A stretch of 64,000 nt of DNA from Nocardia nova (lineage in GTDB: Bacteria > Actinomycetota > Actinomycetes > Mycobacteriales > Mycobacteriaceae), in assembly GCF_002933465.1 (NCBI RefSeq), contig NZ_PSZE01000025.1, positions 1 through 64,000 of the forward strand. Reading direction: 5' to 3'. The notes under the pieces are model-generated. The model did no database searches, was not told the DNA's origin, and was given only the letters and a program-made list of their open reading frames with translations. Positions 8,841 to 16,928 of the stretch are shown piece by piece. The position numbers and the translations under genes are program-made. Position 1 is the first letter of the stretch. Every line of letters begins with the position of its first letter.

Positions 8841-9032
8841 ATGACCGCCCCCACCCGCCGCCTCACCCGATCGAGCTCCGACAAGTGGATCGGCGGCGTC
8901 TGCGGTGGCCTCGCCGAGTACTTCGGCTGGAACGCCAATGTGATCCGCCTGCTTTTCGTCCTGTCCTGCCTGCTGCCCGGTCCGCAGTTCATCGTCTACT
9001 TGGTGCTGTGGATCGTCATCCCGAAGCAGTAG
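8841..9032 (+). CDS. PspC domain small membrane protein
   Basis: 63 aa that are almost entirely one PspC (phage-shock-protein C) domain: RSSSDKWIGGVCGGLAEYFG followed by a hydrophobic helix (LFVLSCLLPGPQFIVYLVLWIVI) ending in PKQ. It has a clear GAAGGAG site before ATG 8841. It is inferred to sit in the inner membrane and sense or respond to envelope stress. Larger PspC proteins are encoded at 39734 and 44272. Confidence 0.88.
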   Translation: MTAPTRRLTRSSSDKWIGGVCGGLAEYFGWNANVIRLLFVLSCLLPGPQFIVYLVLWIVIPKQ

Positions 9033-9187
9033 CGGGTGTGATGAGACGGTAGTTATCCACAGGCAAACCCTCGGCCCACCTCGATGCCGGTAAGTTATCC
9101 ACAACATGCTCTGCCCTGGGATGCGCGGCACCGCTTCCGGATGCCAGGATGGAACAAATTCCCGCACGTCCCTCGAGGAGCACATAC

Positions 9188-9496
9188 ATGATCCATTCGG
9201 GCGATCTGCCGGGCCTGGACCTGCCGGAAGTCGACGCACACTCCGACCTCGGTGGCATCGGCGCCGTGGAGCTGAACCACCCGTCCCAGGACATCGACGT
9301 CGACGGCATCCTGGACACCGAAACCTTCCACAGCGACCACTCGATGGAAGTCTGGTCCGATATGGACCACGACGGCTACGCCGACCATGTCAGCGTCGTC
9401 GACGACGGCGGCGACTACTCCGCCTGGGAGTTCCACCACTATCCCGACGGCCGCACCGAATGGGTCCAGGTGGACAAGGGCAAAATGGGCAAGTGA
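9188..9496 (+). CDS. Small acidic protein with two EF-hand/dockerin-like loops
   Basis: 102 aa from ATG 9188 behind GAGGAG; an ATG at 9149 would add 13 residues without a good site. The sequence is rich in Asp and His and contains two similar loops, DIDVDGILDTETF (about residues 38-50) and DMDHDGYADHVSV (about 61-73), each matching the DxDxDG pattern of calcium-binding EF-hand or dockerin loops. The C-terminus is YHYPDG-like then WVQVDKGKMGK. There is no signal peptide or membrane segment. It resembles small nocardial proteins I remember as DUF6802, but that name is from memory. Divalent metal binding is an inference. Confidence 0.7.
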   Translation: MIHSGDLPGLDLPEVDAHSDLGGIGAVELNHPSQDIDVDGILDTETFHSDHSMEVWSDMDHDGYADHVSVVDDGGDYSAWEFHHYPDGRTEWVQVDKGKMGK

Positions 9497-9734
9497 GCGG
9501 CGTGGCTTCGGTTTTCGGCCGTCGGCCCGGCAAGTAGATTCGCTGGGTGTGCGCCCGGACGCGATCGTCGGTACGTGATGGAACCGGCCGCTGTCCGGGC
9601 ACGTCGAAGAGAATACGGAAGGCTGTCGCGTCGGCCGCAGGTGCAGCGAGGGAGCGGTGTCAAGATCAATCGCTCGCTGGGGAACCTGACCACCTGGTTG
9701 AAGAATCGGCAAACGGCGATCGCGAAGATGGGGG

Positions 9735-10166
9735 ATGGTGAGCACCAGTGCCAACACCTACTCGACGGTCGATGACTCCAACGTCGAGAAGTTCAACGCG
9801 ACAGGCGTGAATCTGAACCCGACAACGCCCGGCGCGGCGCGCGTCCGATGTGCTCCCGATGCCGTGCACATCGCACCCGTGGTGGTGAATCCTGGTGACT
9901 CTCAACGTTTCTACCGACGCCTGCGCGGAAAGATTGTGGACGAAGGTCTCCACCCCTCCGTCGAAACCAGCCGTCGACATCTCCGATGCGGCCCGGCGAC
10001 GATCGGTTCCCGCCGTTCTCGTGCGCTCCGGCTCTACTTGCGCAGGGCGCGGGCCACCTGCACGAGCTGCAGTGGCGAAACGTGTTCGGGCTCGGGCTCT
10101 TCGGTGGCTTCGGGGTCGACGGCCGATGTGTGCGGGATGTCGGCTTCCGGGTCGGCGAAGGGCTGA
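9735..10166 (+). CDS. Doubtful ORF in a 0.5-kb gap; possible decayed gene
   Basis: The stretch 9497-10033 has no confident gene. An ORF from ATG 9735 starts MVSTSANTYSTVDDSNVEKF with strongly GC-rich third positions for its first 35 codons. Just upstream, another frame (about 9659-9775) is also coding-like (KINRSLGNLTTWLKNRQTAI). Neither has a good ribosome binding site, and the 9735 frame becomes Arg/Ser-rich and runs antisense into the hydrolase gene at 10034. A broken gene spread over two frames would explain this; so would chance in high-GC DNA. No function is proposed. Confidence 0.22.
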   Translation: MVSTSANTYSTVDDSNVEKFNATGVNLNPTTPGAARVRCAPDAVHIAPVVVNPGDSQRFYRRLRGKIVDEGLHPSVETSRRHLRCGPATIGSRRSRALRLYLRRARATCTSCSGETCSGSGSSVASGSTADVCGMSASGSAKG

Positions 10167-10900
10167 TATTTCTTGTCGCCCAGGAGTTGGTAGTTGAGGT
10201 AGCCGACCAGGAGGGCTCGGGTGATGCGTTCGGTCTTGGGTTCGTACTTGGCGGCGCCGAGGGCGGCCAGGGCGCGGCGGCCCTCGACGATGCCGTTGTG
10301 GGTGGCCTTGTCGACGGTGCGCAACGACATCGGCCCGCCCCAGGCGGTGCCGAGGGCCTGCGCGGTGCAATTGCCGGTGGAGATGTCGACACCGCCGGCG
10401 ACGATGAGGGCAGGAGTGTCGATCTGGGGGGCGAGTGCTTCCGCGCTCGGGGCGGTGGGTGCCGGATAGAGGGCCGCCACGGCGCCGACCTTGCGCTGCG
10501 AGGCGGCGATGACGGCAGCGCCCGCGCCCATCCCGTGCCCTGCCAGGGCTAGCTTGTCCGGGTGCACGCTGATCGTGCCGCTGCCCAGCCGCACACCCGC
10601 GCAGATGTCGAGGGTGGTCAGCAGGTCGGTGGCGAGATTGAGATGCGAGGGCAGCGGGCCGCGTTCGGTGTCGGGTGCGGCGGCGACGAAACCCCAGGAT
10701 GCGAGGTGTTCGAGCAGCCTGCGATAGTTGCCGGCGCCGGCGAGCCAGCCGTGTCCGAAGGCGACCGCGGGCAGGTTGTGGCCCTCTTCGGGCGTGTACA
10801 CCACGCCGGGCTGCCCGGCGATGCCGAGGTTGCCGCGCATCACCCGGTGCGGACCAGGGCTGGTCAGAATGCTCAGAAGCGATTTCACAGACACCGACAC
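10034..10900 (-). CDS. Alpha/beta hydrolase (dienelactone-hydrolase/PET-hydrolase-like)
   Basis: About 288 aa starting at one of three closely spaced GTGs (10900, 10894, 10888); the frame is open further upstream to 11032 but is Arg-rich there. The fold markers are LPAVAFGHGWLAGAGNYRRL (oxyanion region), nucleophile elbow GHGMGAG (normally GxSxG; here the nucleophile position reads Met after His-Gly, see findings), an ALIVAGGVDISTG acid-residue strand and KATHNGIV for the catalytic His. The C-terminus is an acidic Pro/Glu tail. It is divergent from glmS; substrate unknown. Confidence 0.75.
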   Translation of the reverse strand: MSVSVKSLLSILTSPGPHRVMRGNLGIAGQPGVVYTPEEGHNLPAVAFGHGWLAGAGNYRRLLEHLASWGFVAAAPDTERGPLPSHLNLATDLLTTLDICAGVRLGSGTISVHPDKLALAGHGMGAGAAVIAASQRKVGAVAALYPAPTAPSAEALAPQIDTPALIVAGGVDISTGNCTAQALGTAWGGPMSLRTVDKATHNGIVEGRRALAALGAAKYEPKTERITRALLVGYLNYQLLGDKKYQPFADPEADIPHTSAVDPEATEEPEPEHVSPLQLVQVARALRK

Positions 10901-11030
10901 GGGGGTGAACTCTACCGAGAGTCGCCCGGAATGCGGCACTGTCGCGAGCGGAGCGGCCCGGACACGCCGCCACCTGCTGCGATAGCAGGCCGATTCGCGT
11001 GTCCACGCGGCCCAAGTAGGCTGGGACACC

Positions 11031-12899
11031 ATGTGCGGAATCGTTGGCTACGTCGGGTACCGGGACGCGCTCGGCGTCGTCGTGGACGCACTGCGCCGCA
11101 TGGAGTACCGGGGCTACGACTCCGCGGGCGTGGCGATCCTGGACGGCGCGGGCGGTATCGCGGTGGAGCGCAAGGCCGGTCGGCTGGCCAACCTGGAGGC
11201 CGAGCTGGCCGAGGCCGGCGCCGCCGTGTTCGCCGGTACGACCGGTATGGGACATACGCGGTGGGCCACGCACGGCGCGCCCACCGACCGCAATGCGCAC
11301 CCGCACCGCGACCTCGCGGGCCGGGTCGCGGTCGTGCACAACGGCATCATCGAGAACTTCGCCCCGCTGCGGCGCGAACTTGAGGAGGCCGGGGTCGAAC
11401 TGCGCAGCGATACCGACACCGAGGTCGCCGTGCATCTGGTCGCCCAGGCCTATGCGGCCGGACCCACGACCGGTGATTTCGTCGGCAGCGCACTGGCCGT
11501 CCTGCGTCGGCTCGAGGGTGCGTTCACGCTGGTGTTCACGCATGCCGATCATCCGGGCACGATCGTGGCCGCGCGCCGCTCGACACCTCTGGTGGTCGGT
11601 GTGGGCAAGGGGGAGATGTTCATCGCCTCGGATGTGACAGCGTTCATCGAGCACACTCGCGAAGCGGTCGAGCTCGGTCAGGACCAGGCCGTGGTGATCA
11701 CCGCGGACAGCTACGTGGTCACCGACTTCGCCGGCGCCACCGAGGGCGTGCGGACCCGGCCGTTCACCATCGACTGGGATCTGGCCGCCGCCGAGAAGGG
11801 CGGCCACGACTACTTCATGCTCAAGGAGATCGAGGAGCAGCCCGCCGGGGTGGCCGAGACGCTGATGGGCCATTTCGACAACGGCCGCATCGTGCTGGAC
11901 GAGCAGCGCCTCGCCGACCAGGAACTTCGCGAATTCGACAAGGTGTTCGTGGTGGCCTGCGGCAGTTCGTATCACGCCGGATTGCTGGCCAAGTACGCGA
12001 TCGAACATTGGACCCGGGTTCCGGTCGAGGTGGAGTTGGCCAGCGAATTCCGCTACCGCGACCCGGTCCTCGACCGGTCCACGCTGGTGGTCGCGATCTC
12101 GCAGTCCGGTGAGACCGCCGACACGCTGGAGGCGGTGCGTCACGCCAAGGAGCAGAAGGCGCGGGTGCTCGCCATCTGCAACACCAACGGCGCTCAGATT
12201 CCGCGTGAATCCGATGCCGTGGTCTACACCCGCACCGGCCCGGAGATCGGGGTCGCCTCGACCAAGGCATTCCTCGCCCAGATCACCGCGAATTACCTTG
12301 TGGGCCTTGCCCTCGCGCAGGCACGCGGCACCAAGTACCCGGACGAGGTGGCCCGCGAATTCGGCGAGCTGGAGGCCATGCCGAAGCTGGTGGAGCGCGT
12401 GCTCGAGACCGCGCCGCAGGTGCGCGAGATCGCCCGCCGGTTCGCGCATCAGTCGACGGTGCTGTTCCTCGGCCGCCATGTCGGCTACCCGGTCGCGCTG
12501 GAGGGTGCGCTCAAACTCAAAGAGCTCGCCTATATGCACGCCGAGGGTTTCGCCGCCGGTGAGCTCAAGCACGGCCCGATCGCGCTGATCGAGGATGGCC
12601 TGCCCGTCATCGTGGTGATGCCCTCCCCGAAGGGACGCGCGGTGCTGCATTCGAAGTTGCTCAGCAACATTCGGGAGATCCAGGCCCGCGGCGCCCGCAC
12701 CATCGTGATCGCGGAGGAGGGCGACGATACGGTCCGCCCGTTCGCCGATCATCTGATCGAGATCCCGGCCGCTCCGACTCTCTTCCAGCCGCTGCTGTCG
12801 ACCGTGCCGCTGCAGATCTTCGCCGCCGAGGTGGCGCAGACCCGCGGCTACGACATCGACAAACCGCGCAACCTCGCGAAGTCGGTCACCGTCGAATAG
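11031..12899 (+). CDS. glmS: Glutamine-fructose-6-phosphate aminotransferase (isomerizing)
   Basis: 622-aa cytoplasmic enzyme making glucosamine-6-phosphate from fructose-6-phosphate and glutamine, the entry step to amino-sugar synthesis. The N-terminal glutaminase domain starts with catalytic Cys2 (MCGIVGYVG) and has HTRWATHG and HNGIIEN. Two SIS domains follow (VACGSSYHAG, ISQSGETADTLEAV, FLGRHVGYPVALEGALKLKE), with the conserved C-terminus KPRNLAKSVTVE. Full length. No glmS ribozyme is recognised in the short upstream region it shares with the divergent hydrolase. Confidence 0.97.
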   Translation: MCGIVGYVGYRDALGVVVDALRRMEYRGYDSAGVAILDGAGGIAVERKAGRLANLEAELAEAGAAVFAGTTGMGHTRWATHGAPTDRNAHPHRDLAGRVAVVHNGIIENFAPLRRELEEAGVELRSDTDTEVAVHLVAQAYAAGPTTGDFVGSALAVLRRLEGAFTLVFTHADHPGTIVAARRSTPLVVGVGKGEMFIASDVTAFIEHTREAVELGQDQAVVITADSYVVTDFAGATEGVRTRPFTIDWDLAAAEKGGHDYFMLKEIEEQPAGVAETLMGHFDNGRIVLDEQRLADQELREFDKVFVVACGSSYHAGLLAKYAIEHWTRVPVEVELASEFRYRDPVLDRSTLVVAISQSGETADTLEAVRHAKEQKARVLAICNTNGAQIPRESDAVVYTRTGPEIGVASTKAFLAQITANYLVGLALAQARGTKYPDEVAREFGELEAMPKLVERVLETAPQVREIARRFAHQSTVLFLGRHVGYPVALEGALKLKELAYMHAEGFAAGELKHGPIALIEDGLPVIVVMPSPKGRAVLHSKLLSNIREIQARGARTIVIAEEGDDTVRPFADHLIEIPAAPTLFQPLLSTVPLQIFAAEVAQTRGYDIDKPRNLAKSVTVE

Positions 12900-12914
12900 C
12901 CGCGGGCGCTCCGG

Positions 12915-14105
12915 TCAATCTCCCACGGCGACAAGCTCTTCGGTTGCCGCGCCGGGTCGTCCCTCGCGACGTTCCAGCGCCCCCGACCAGAGGGCCAGAC
13001 CCAGGGCGCTCGTGGCCAGGACCACGCCGACCCAACTCGGGCTGGTGTAGCCGAAACCCGCGGCGATGACCGATCCGCCGAGCCATGCGGCGAGCGCGTT
13101 GCCCAGATTGAAAGCCCCGATATTCAGCGCGGAGGCCAGTGTCGGCGCCGTCGCGGCCTGATCGAGGACCCGCTTTTGCAGCGGCGGCACGGTGGCGAAG
13201 CCCAGCGCTCCGATCAGGACGACGGTGATCGCCGCCGCGATCTTGTTGTGGGCGGTGAGCGTGAACAGAGCCAGGACGACGGCCAGCGCCGCCAGCGTGA
13301 TGTAGAGCATCGGCAGCAGGTGGCGATCGGCGTAGCGGCCGCCGACCAGGTTGCCGATCAGGAATCCGAGGCCGAACAACACCATGATCCAGGTGACCGA
13401 GGTTTCCGCGAATCCGGTGACCTCGGTCATCATCGGCGCGAGGTAGGTGACGGCGGCGAAGACACCGCCGAAGCCGAGCACGGTCATCGCCATCGCCAGT
13501 AGTACCTGCGGATTGCGCAGGACCGCCAGTTCCCGGGTGAACCGGGCATCTCGCGGTGCGGGCCGATCGGGTACCAGCGCCAGCACTCCGGCGAAGGCGA
13601 GCGCGCCGACGACGGCGACCAGCGCGAAGGCGAGCCGCCATCCGAAGTGCTGGCCCAGCAGAGTGCTCAGCGGAACGCCGACCACGGTCGCGACGGTGAG
13701 CCCGGTGAACATCATGGCGATCGCACCGGCGCGGCGGTCCGGGGCGACGAGCGATCCGGCGACCACCGCGCCGATGCCGAAGAACGCACCGTGCGCCAGT
13801 GAGGCGATGATGCGGCCGGTCAGCATCAGGCCGAAAGTCGGTGCGGCAGCGGACAATGCGTTGCCGGCGATCAGCAGCAGCAGGCTGATCAGCAGCATGC
13901 GCTTGCGGGACACGCGCGTGCCGAGTCCGGTCATCATCGGCGCGCCGACGAGCACGCCGAGGGCGTAGCCGGTGACCAGCCAACCGGCGGTCGGGATCGA
14001 GACCGCGTAACTGTCCGCGACCCCGGGCAGCAATCCGACCACGATGAATTCGGTCGTCCCGATGGCGAATGCGCCGAGGGTGAGGGCGAGAAGTGCGAGT
14101 GGCAT
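12915..14105 (-). CDS. MFS drug-efflux transporter (AraJ/Cmx-like, DHA1)
   Basis: 396 aa from ATG 14105, chosen because TGGAGG lies 9-10 nt upstream. It has twelve predicted membrane helices. The start MPLALLALTLGAFAIGTTEF(I) is typical of the arabinose-efflux/chloramphenicol-resistance branch of MFS; the loop 2-3 motif is GAPMMTGLGTRVSRKRML and motif C-like glycines are in helix 5. It is divergently paired with a MarR regulator, and the shared region contains a tandem repeat that is a likely operator, so regulator-controlled efflux is the natural reading. A paralogue starts at 63221. Substrate unknown. Confidence 0.88.
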   Translation of the reverse strand: MPLALLALTLGAFAIGTTEFIVVGLLPGVADSYAVSIPTAGWLVTGYALGVLVGAPMMTGLGTRVSRKRMLLISLLLLIAGNALSAAAPTFGLMLTGRIIASLAHGAFFGIGAVVAGSLVAPDRRAGAIAMMFTGLTVATVVGVPLSTLLGQHFGWRLAFALVAVVGALAFAGVLALVPDRPAPRDARFTRELAVLRNPQVLLAMAMTVLGFGGVFAAVTYLAPMMTEVTGFAETSVTWIMVLFGLGFLIGNLVGGRYADRHLLPMLYITLAALAVVLALFTLTAHNKIAAAITVVLIGALGFATVPPLQKRVLDQAATAPTLASALNIGAFNLGNALAAWLGGSVIAAGFGYTSPSWVGVVLATSALGLALWSGALERREGRPGAATEELVAVGD

Positions 14106-14157
14106 CGGTGCGGGCCTCCACACAGAGTTGTAGACGGGTGTTACAGGCGTCGACAAT

Positions 14158-14191
14158 AATTGCATACGCGTGCTAATTGCAAGCGCCTGCT
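14158..14191. promoter_or_regulatory. Tandem 17-bp direct repeat, probable MarR operator
   Basis: Two abutting 17-bp units, 14158-14174 and 14175-14191, both beginning AATTGCA and ending TGCT, agree at 14 of 17 positions. A partial third start (ATTGCGG) follows at 14192. The unit lies between the divergent MFS and MarR genes, in an AT-richer patch than its surroundings. Location and repeat structure suggest a binding site for the adjacent MarR protein. Confidence 0.6.
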
Positions 14192-14241
14192 ATTGCGGGA
14201 GCGCGTTATCCTGGGGGACGGCGACGACACGAGGAGGGCCG

Positions 14242-14733
14242 ATGACCGCGGAAGCCGCGCTGACCGGATTGGCGGATGGTTGGTATGCGCTCTCGGTGCT
14301 GCACGACCGGATCGAGGCGCGGATCGAACGCGCCCTGCAGACCGGTCACGAGCTCAGCGTGCGCGAATACTCACTGCTCACCGTGCTGAGCCGGCAACAC
14401 GACGGGCCCGGCGGTCATCTGCGGATGAACCAGGTCGCCGACTCGGTGGCGCTGAGTCAGAGCGCGACTACGCGGCTGGTGACCCGGCTCGAGGACCGCG
14501 GTCTTCTGCAGCGCTACCTGTGCCCGGACGACCGCCGGGGCATCTACACCGACGTCACGCCCGCGGGTCTCGCCCTCCTCGAACAGGCGCGGCCGACCAA
14601 CGACGCCGCCCTGTCGCAGGCGCTCGGCGAGGCCGCGGCCGATCCCGAACTCGCCCCGCTGGTGACGGCCGTGGAGGCGTTGAACCGGCGCGAGGTGCGG
14701 GCGGGAGACGACGTCGCGACTACCGCACCGTGA
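14242..14733 (+). CDS. MarR family transcriptional regulator
   Basis: 163 aa from ATG 14242 behind GAGGAGG; an earlier ATG at 14170 lies within the operator-like repeat and is less likely. Winged-helix features: LSVREYSLLTVLSR, then a recognition helix ALSQSATTRLVTRLEDRGLL and wing CPDDRRGIYTDVTPAGLALL. MarR dimers usually repress an adjacent efflux or detoxification gene and are released by small ligands; here the target is most likely the divergent MFS gene. The 3' end overlaps the convergent lipoprotein gene by 14 bp. Confidence 0.9.
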   Translation: MTAEAALTGLADGWYALSVLHDRIEARIERALQTGHELSVREYSLLTVLSRQHDGPGGHLRMNQVADSVALSQSATTRLVTRLEDRGLLQRYLCPDDRRGIYTDVTPAGLALLEQARPTNDAALSQALGEAAADPELAPLVTAVEALNRREVRAGDDVATTAP

Positions 14734-15151
14734 CGGTCCCGCGCATTTCGGGATGCAGCGGGCACAGGTAGCGGTAGACGCCGGGCACGGCGAAGGTATG
14801 GCTCCACTCGCCGCCGGTGAAAATCGGGCTGTTGATGCCCATCGCCGCATCGCCGATGCCCTGTATGGCATGCGGCACCTTGTCGGAGAATTTCCAGGTG
14901 ACGGTGTCGCCGGCCTGAACGGTCACGGCCTCGGGGGAGAACTTCATATCCTCGACGCGCACGGTGACCGAGGCCGGTCGGACCGAGGTCGGCGAGGCTG
15001 CCGCGGTACTCGGCGGCGCGGCCGCGGTCGTGGTCGACGGAGTGGATGTCGTTGTGTTCGAACCACATCCGGCGATCAGCACGGCAGCCACCAGCGCTCC
15101 GGTGATCGGGAGGAGACGCGCCGCGCGGCTGCGTACGGTGCTGTGGGCCAT
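14720..15151 (-). CDS. Cupredoxin-domain lipoprotein (plastocyanin/amicyanin-like)
   Basis: 143 aa. The signal peptide ends in lipobox LIAGC, so Cys29 would be lipidated and the protein anchored outside the membrane. A Thr/Ser/Ala linker (30-60) leads to one blue-copper domain (61-143). The type 1 copper ligands are all present: His94 (VPHAIQG), Cys130, His133 and Met136 (YRYLCPLHPEMRG). A one-electron carrier or copper-binding role at the cell surface is inferred. ATG 15151 is the only start giving a signal peptide. Its stop overlaps the 3' end of marR. Confidence 0.9.
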   Translation of the reverse strand: MAHSTVRSRAARLLPITGALVAAVLIAGCGSNTTTSTPSTTTAAAPPSTAAASPTSVRPASVTVRVEDMKFSPEAVTVQAGDTVTWKFSDKVPHAIQGIGDAAMGINSPIFTGGEWSHTFAVPGVYRYLCPLHPEMRGTVTVR

Positions 15152-15329
15152 GATCGCGAGCCTAGTCCGGATGGTGGCATCCGCTTCGCCGCACCCTCGG
15201 GTGATTCCGGCCGCGTCGCATCGGTGACAGGGTCGCGGGCATGCGGGAAACCTGAGATCTCGGGCGTAATCTGCTGGAGGTTCCGATTCGAGCGCGATCC
15301 TTACCGCGATCCCTACGAGGAGGCGAATG

Positions 15330-16826
15330 ATGGCACCGGCCCTGCGGGGATATTTCACCGTCGACGAGGTGCGAGCGGCCGAAGCTGAACTGTTCGAGCG
15401 GGTCGCCGCGGGGGTGCCGATGCGCCGCGCCGCGTACGGATTGGCGAATGTGGTTGCGGCCGAACTGCGGGAACGAACCGGAGGCGTCACCGGGCGGTCC
15501 GTGACACTGCTCGTCGGGTCGGGAGACAACGGCGGCGATGCGCTCTGGGCGGGCGCCGCGCTGCGCCGGCGCGGGGCGGCGGTGACGGCCGTGCTGTTGT
15601 CGCCCGAGCGAGCGCACACGGAAGGGCTCGCGGCCCTGCGCCGGGCGGGCGGCCGGATTCGTGCGGCCGGCGCTGGATCGGTCCCCGAACTGCTCGGCAC
15701 GCCGGACCTGGTGGTCGACGGCATCATCGGAATCTCCGGCCGGGGTGCGCTGCGACCGCGGGCCGCCGAGTTGGTAGCGGCGGTCGAGGCGCCGATCGTC
15801 GCCGCCGACCTGCCGAGCGGTGTCGATCCGAATACCGGTGCGGTGGACGGCCCGGCGGTGCGGGCCGCGGTGACGGTGACATTCGGTTCGTACAAACCGG
15901 TGCATGCGCTGGCCGCGCCGTGGTGTGGGCGAATTCAGTTGGTCCCCATCGGTTTACGGCTGCCCGAGCCGCAGCTGGCCGCGTTGGATCCGGTGTCGAT
16001 CGGTCGCGACTGGCCGGTGCCCGGACCGCACGACGACAAATACACGCAGGGTGTGACCGGCATCCACGCCGGCAGTGATACCTATCCTGGTGCCGCGGTG
16101 TTGTGTACCGGCGCGGCGGTGGCCGCCACCTCGGGCATGGTCCGCTACGCCGGAACCGCGGCCGCGCAGGTTCTCGCGCATCTCCCGGAAGTCATCGCGG
16201 CCGAGAGTATTCCTGAAACGGGGCGGGTGCAGTCCTGGGTGTTCGGGCCGGGGGCGGGCACCGACGACGCGGCGCGCGAGCGCCTGGCGGAAGTCCTGGC
16301 CACCGATCTGCCCGTGGTGGTCGACGCCGACGGGTTGACCCTGCTGGCCGCCACGCCGGAGCTGGCCACCGGTCGCGGCGCGCCGACCGTATTGACCCCG
16401 CACGCAGGCGAATTCGCGCGTCTGACCGGCCGTGAACCCGGCCCCGACCGGGTGGCGGCGGTGCGCGAACTCGCCGAGAAGTGGCAGGTCACAGTCCTGT
16501 TGAAGGGGCGGTCCACGTTGGTTGCCACCCCTGGCGAGCCGACGCTGGTCAACGAGGCGGGCGGTTCCTGGGCGGCGACCGCGGGCGCCGGGGACGTACT
16601 GTCCGGAGTCATCGGCGCCCTGCTGGCTGCGGGAAGGGACCCGGGGTGGGCGGCGGCCGCCGCCGCGCGTGTCCACGCCCTCGCCGCCAATCTGGCCGCC
16701 CATGCGGAGAGTGATGCGGCAGCGCCCATTTCGGCTACTCCGCTGTTGCATCGCCTACGAGACGCAGTGCGGATTCTGCGCAGTCTCGCCGATGCCGCGG
16801 ACGGACTGCCGGCCGATCCGTTCTGA
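15330..16826 (+). CDS. nnr: Bifunctional NAD(P)HX epimerase / ADP-dependent NAD(P)HX dehydratase
   Basis: 498 aa; repairs hydrated NAD(P)H. The N-terminal YjeF-type epimerase domain (about 1-205) has LLVGSGDNGGDALWAGAALR and ADLPSGVDPNTG. The C-terminal ribokinase-like dehydratase domain (about 225-490) has VFGPGAGTDD, VVDADGLTLLA, LTPHAGEFARL, VLLKGRSTLV and ATAGAGDVLSG, with catalytic Asp about 422. It corresponds to Rv3433c. Two ATGs (15327, 15330) follow GAGGAGG; 15330 has the better spacing (6 nt). Confidence 0.94.
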   Translation: MAPALRGYFTVDEVRAAEAELFERVAAGVPMRRAAYGLANVVAAELRERTGGVTGRSVTLLVGSGDNGGDALWAGAALRRRGAAVTAVLLSPERAHTEGLAALRRAGGRIRAAGAGSVPELLGTPDLVVDGIIGISGRGALRPRAAELVAAVEAPIVAADLPSGVDPNTGAVDGPAVRAAVTVTFGSYKPVHALAAPWCGRIQLVPIGLRLPEPQLAALDPVSIGRDWPVPGPHDDKYTQGVTGIHAGSDTYPGAAVLCTGAAVAATSGMVRYAGTAAAQVLAHLPEVIAAESIPETGRVQSWVFGPGAGTDDAARERLAEVLATDLPVVVDADGLTLLAATPELATGRGAPTVLTPHAGEFARLTGREPGPDRVAAVRELAEKWQVTVLLKGRSTLVATPGEPTLVNEAGGSWAATAGAGDVLSGVIGALLAAGRDPGWAAAAAARVHALAANLAAHAESDAAAPISATPLLHRLRDAVRILRSLADAADGLPADPF

Positions 16827-16928
16827 CCGCGCAATCCGCGCCACGCGGTGGAAATCCGGTGGACGGGTGCAGGGCCGAAGCGCCGGTTCACACCGCCGGC
16901 AGCTCCGGCCCTCCCGGTTCGTTCCCGG

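Noticed and set aside
9666..12752. 1028-codon open frame on the - strand
   Set aside because: It runs antisense through glmS, a certain gene, and its translation is Arg/His/Asp-rich with no domain. Typical shadow frame in high-GC DNA.
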